Shown here: in pieces, positions 61,383 to 64,000 of the stretch
Position numbering within the stretch: the stretch's first letter is position 1
How the letters are laid out: every line of letters begins with the position of its first letter
DNA from: JAFDCJ01 sp049669725
GTDB taxonomy: Bacteria > Desulfobacterota > Desulfobacteria > Desulfobacterales > JAFDCJ01
Reading direction: 5' to 3'
Assembly: GCA_049669725.1 (NCBI GenBank)
Contig: JBATKU010000123.1
Span: 1 to 64,000 of the forward strand
DNA length: 64,000 bases
Translations under genes and position numbers: made by a program
The notes under the pieces: generated by a model
Seen by the model: the letters and a program-made list of their open reading frames with translations, nothing else
The model's database searches: none
What the model was told of the DNA's origin: nothing

Positions 61383-61514
61383 ACTTAGTGCTTCGATTCG
61401 CAATTACAGTGATAATATAAATACTACCAATCCAACGTAATTGCTGACTCAGCACTAAGTCCTGAGCGGGTAAATACGGCATCGTTTTTACGAAACGATG
61501 CACTTAGCCGTATT
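61383..61514. other. Two nested stem-loops in a gene-free stretch
   Basis: First structure: ACTTAGTGC (61383-61391) with GCACTAAGT (61452-61460), and inside it GCAATTAC (61400-61407) with GTAATTGC (61437-61444), separated by nearly symmetric 8/7 internal loops. Second: AATACGG (61473-61479) with CCGTATT (61508-61514), and inside it CATCGTTT (61480-61487) with AAACGATG (61493-61500). It lies in a 618-bp gap; the rest of that gap holds only a weak terminator. It may be a structured RNA or a mobile relic. Confidence 0.6.
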
Positions 61515-61857
61515 GATAAACATCATAATCGGTTTTTTACCGAGCAGCATATCAATATGCCCCTGAATTTTAAACCTTATCTTCGATAGGATCGAGAATA
61601 GCTAATAATGAGATAAAAAGTCAAGGATAACTGAACACTTGGACGAAAAAGGGACGCTTCCAGCAAAGCTCAGGCTTCCAGTCGCCTTGGTTTGATCGCA
61701 AGGTAGAGGCCTCGCATCGACCGGCCAGCGACCCCGTCCTGCAGGGGCGGCAGTAAGCGCGGGGCGGGATTAGTCTTCGGTTGTTAGAGTTCGGATTTTG
61801 AAAAAAAGAGCGGGTTCCGGCATTAGACCCGAAAAGGCTGATGGTATAGGTAATAAA

Positions 61858-61914
61858 AGGCCAAACCTAGTGAAAACGAGTATTTATGAAGTGGCAAAGA
61901 GGGCGTTTGGGCCT
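61858..61914 (-). terminator. Possible terminator of the DUF4124 gene
   Basis: On the minus strand AGGCCCAAAC (61914-61905) can pair with GTTTGGCCT (61866-61858) leaving one bulged base, and is followed by TTTATT. It starts six bases after the gene end. The loop is long (38 bases), so this is weak as an intrinsic terminator. Confidence 0.35.
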
Positions 61915-61919
61915 CTGGA

Positions 61920-62651
61920 TTACTGGTTTTTCTTCTCTTTCATTTCAGCATTTTTTTGTATAACCTGATTATTATAGGTTTCAACCTGTTCCTGGTATGC
62001 TTTTCCTTTTTGGGCATAGGCTTCTGCTCTATTGTTCAGGTTTTCAACTTTTTTGTTATATTTAGTGATTTCTTCCTGGGTTTTAATCTTCTTTTTTTCC
62101 TTGGCAAGGTTTCCTTTTTCTTTAACCAGGGCCCGATATTCTTGGTCTATTTCGGCCTTCATTTTTTCCAGCTTTTTCCGTGTCACTTCCAGCATATCTT
62201 CTGCTTCGGTGTCGTCGCCAGCAGTTGCTGAATCGGCCGCTTCTTCCTGTTCTTGTTCGGCCGCAACTTCTTGCTCATCCTGCCCATCTGCTGTGTCATC
62301 TGCTTCCACAGCGACTTCTTCGTCGACGGATTCGTCAGTTTCATCCTGGTCTTCATCGGGTTCTGCAACTTCATTCTCATCTGCTTCTGTTTCTTCCGCA
62401 AATTCTTCGTTGTCTTCTTCCACCTCTTCCGGTTCCACATCCTGCTCAGGCTCTTCCTCTGCGACCACCTCTTCTTGCGTTTCAATTTCTGTTGTCGAAC
62501 TGGCGGATTCGCGCTGCTCGGCGGGCACCTGGTTTAAATCGTCAGTAAAACGGACATGGCCCTCATCATCCGTATATTTGTAGATCTGAGCCGGAGCTGA
62601 CAAAGCAAACAAGACGATAGCCAGGCAAATAAAAAATTTTATCGAATTCAC
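61920..62651 (-). CDS. Exported DUF4124 protein with acidic repeat and coiled coil
   Basis: A 243-residue exported protein. Start GTG 62651 is set by GGAGGG seven bases upstream. After a signal peptide (about 1-21) comes a short DUF4124 domain, QIYKYTDDEGHVRFTDDLNQV, then about 110 residues composed mostly of Glu, Asp, Ala and Val, and finally a charged coiled coil (EVTRKKLEKMKAEIDQEYRA onward). DUF4124 domains are found in proteobacterial envelope proteins of unknown role; the acidic linker could bind metals or act as a spacer. The domain is sure; the function is not. Confidence 0.75.
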   Translation of the reverse strand: MNSIKFFICLAIVLFALSAPAQIYKYTDDEGHVRFTDDLNQVPAEQRESASSTTEIETQEEVVAEEEPEQDVEPEEVEEDNEEFAEETEADENEVAEPDEDQDETDESVDEEVAVEADDTADGQDEQEVAAEQEQEEAADSATAGDDTEAEDMLEVTRKKLEKMKAEIDQEYRALVKEKGNLAKEKKKIKTQEEITKYNKKVENLNNRAEAYAQKGKAYQEQVETYNNQVIQKNAEMKEKKNQ

Positions 62652-63007
62652 GGAATTACCCTCCTAAAAAGATCCCCAAATTTTCCACTGAACGGATTCG
62701 GGGTTGTTAAACCACTTCTAACACAAAATCAGAAATTTTCAGTAGCCTATTAAAATTTATCATATGCCGAATCGTAATGCAAATTTTGTATGTAATTGAA
62801 TGCGATATGGGTCACTGGTGCCAATATTTTTTGTGTGCCTTAACATTCTGCAGTACACTCGAAGACGATATCGAGACCCCCAAGCCGGAACAAATTAAGA
62901 TTTGACAATCTTCGCACGTGGTGTAAACTATTGATAATCCCGCATAGTCGCGACATCCATAGCAGCTTTTGAATCAATATATAAACAACAATGCTCGGTT
63001 AGTTCTT
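62652..63007. promoter_or_regulatory. Divergent upstream region; TTGACA/TAAACT promoter at 62902-62929
   Basis: A 356-bp gap between divergent genes. On the plus strand TTGACA (62902-62907) and TAAACT (62924-62929), spaced by 16, form a reasonable sigma-70 promoter for the lipoprotein gene, with a leader of about 70 bases. ACGATATCGAGA at about 62868-62879 repeats part of the hexad array at 59244-59255. No gene or RNA is seen. Confidence 0.45.
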
Positions 63008-64000
63008 ATGAAATTAAAATTTTCGATCATTATTCTAAGTGCACTCGTTCTTATCTGGGCCTGTGCGCCCAAACCTGTTTCGACTCCCGGCCCTTATCAG
63101 GTGACCGGAGAAGATGAGCTCTTTGCCCGGGCTGAAAAGCTTTTCGAATCCGAATCCTACGATGAGGCTCTGGCGCTTTATGACGAGTATTCTAAACGGT
63201 ATTCGGATAAACCGCTGGCAGCGGCCGCACTAATGAAAATCGGACTTATCCATGCTTTAAACAAGGACTTTGAAGGTGCCCGTGCTGCTTTTCGAAACAT
63301 CGTATCAGCATATCCCACCAGTCCGTTTGTCCCCGATGCCATGGTCGAGGAGCTGTTTACCTATTATCAGCAAGAGCAATATCAGGATGTGATCCAACTC
63401 GCGCCGGACATTCTAAAAAATACTGATTCAAGACCCCATATATTCAGGGTATACGCACTTGTCGGCGATACCTATATGGCCCAGGGGGCTCCAATTGACG
63501 CCATTGACTATTACGCCCGCGCTCAGGAATTTGCCACCGGCCAGGAACTGGAAGCCATCGGCGAAAAATTCAGAGAGGCCATCGCTCAACTTGATTCGGA
63601 GGATGTTGCGATACTGATCAAACATCCGGATGAAAGCCTGCCCATGGACTATTTATTGTTTCAGTTAGGTTTGAATTACGCCATGGAGGAAAAGTATGAT
63701 GATGCCTTAACTGTCCTAAACCAGTTTATTGAAAAATATCCGGAACATGAAAATAGAATTCTTGCCCAAAGCCTGATTGACGAAATTAAAAAGAATGCAT
63801 TCTTCCAACGCTATACAATAGGCTGTTTGCTGCCGCTGAGCGGGCCCTATCAAACGTTTGGATTGAGGGCATTGAAAGGCATAGAACTTGCCCAGGCGCA
63901 ATTCAGCAGCCAGAGCGGCAATCCGCCTCTCAATATTATTATCAAGGATACCGGGGCCGATCCGGATAAAACAATCATGGCGCTGGAGGAATTATACCGC
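63008..64000 (+). CDS. TPR lipoprotein with a periplasmic ligand-binding domain (partial)
   Basis: Starts ATG 63008 and is open to the right edge, at least 331 residues. A lipoprotein signal (LSALVLIWACAPKP, acylated Cys 19) is followed by TPR-like repeats (FARAEKLFESESYDEALALY; DDALTVLNQFIEKYPEHENR) to about residue 265, then FQRYTIGCLLPLSGPYQTFG, which opens a Leu/Ile/Val-type periplasmic binding domain. The combination resembles LppC/LpoA-type penicillin-binding-protein activators or BamD/YbgF-like lipoproteins fused to a binding protein. It is outer-membrane anchored by inference. Confidence 0.8.
   Translation, partial: MKLKFSIIILSALVLIWACAPKPVSTPGPYQVTGEDELFARAEKLFESESYDEALALYDEYSKRYSDKPLAAAALMKIGLIHALNKDFEGARAAFRNIVSAYPTSPFVPDAMVEELFTYYQQEQYQDVIQLAPDILKNTDSRPHIFRVYALVGDTYMAQGAPIDAIDYYARAQEFATGQELEAIGEKFREAIAQLDSEDVAILIKHPDESLPMDYLLFQLGLNYAMEEKYDDALTVLNQFIEKYPEHENRILAQSLIDEIKKNAFFQRYTIGCLLPLSGPYQTFGLRALKGIELAQAQFSSQSGNPPLNIIIKDTGADPDKTIMALEELYR

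Noticed and set aside
61640..61790. Possible cyclic-di-GMP (GEMM) riboswitch
   Set aside because: GGGACGC and GCAAAGC words occur but not in the order and spacing of the GEMM consensus, and there is no gene directly downstream on that strand.
1..64000. tRNA and rRNA genes
   Set aside because: I looked for GTTCRANNC T-loop words with matching acceptor stems and for rRNA landmarks and found none that fold; the few GTTCGAA hits lie inside coding genes.

Overview
The window looks like a chromosome segment, possibly metagenome-derived, from a free-living Gram-negative bacterium of the Desulfobacterota (former Deltaproteobacteria, Desulfobacterales-like). The inference rests on gene content: SelA, a CobA-HemD fusion, a DVU0524-type FlgM-associated protein, a J-domain protein of a type I associate with this group, HpnA-like and DUF4124 proteins, and a phoH / 7TM-HD / ybeY / pdxJ / nnr / tsaE / lysC run. 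It was judged by eye, without a search. I saw no rRNA, tRNA or CRISPR array and no intact insertion sequence.

Layout. 1-17.4 kb, almost all minus strand, is an accessory region: transporters, a homocysteine-methyltransferase-like enzyme, a sugar-hydrolase-like lipoprotein, acetyltransferases, a VapBC pair beside an integrase scar, an HpnA-like epimerase with a GMC oxidoreductase, an amino-acid permease with an ACC-deaminase-type PLP enzyme, and several broken genes. 17.8-30.6 kb, mostly plus, carries HNH, ugd, rfbA, ileS-lspA, holA, small conserved proteins, a half-size TauE, a J-domain protein and a MalY/PatB-type lyase. 30.6-34.5 kb (minus) has an adenosine-specific kinase, moaA, gpgS and a catalytically degraded M20-like protein overlapping gpgS. 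34.7-37.8 kb (plus) pairs an FGGY kinase with a sphingosine-phosphate-lyase-like PLP enzyme. 38.0-45.3 kb (minus) holds tetrapyrrole genes (fmdB-like, hemC, cobA-hemD), a deoxyhypusine-synthase-like protein, gmhA overlapping a GGDEF-remnant/TPR gene, and selA. After rfbB and pyrF (plus) comes the lysC-to-phoH housekeeping block (48.2-56.4 kb, minus), then cvpA-mazG, two flagellum-associated small proteins, a class II aldolase, small proteins, a DUF4124 protein and the start of a TPR/ligand-binding lipoprotein that leaves the window.

Functional threads: nucleotide-sugar supply for surface polysaccharide (ugd, rfbA, rfbB, gmhA), compatible-solute synthesis (gpgS), tetrapyrrole and molybdopterin cofactors, selenocysteine synthesis, and envelope maintenance (lspA, 7TM-HD, PhoH/YbeY).

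Two features stand out. First, many intergenic gaps contain degenerate arrays with a clear 7-nt period, each locus with its own word and often arranged as two inverted arrays around a 60-150 bp centre; two loci share an identical 16-nt core, and in ybeY the array supplies the last codons and the stop. Second, several genes are decayed by internal deletion that joins the two ends of a recognisable family (DUF1989, M14 carboxypeptidase, enolase superfamily, CheD-HDOD), beside other fragments.
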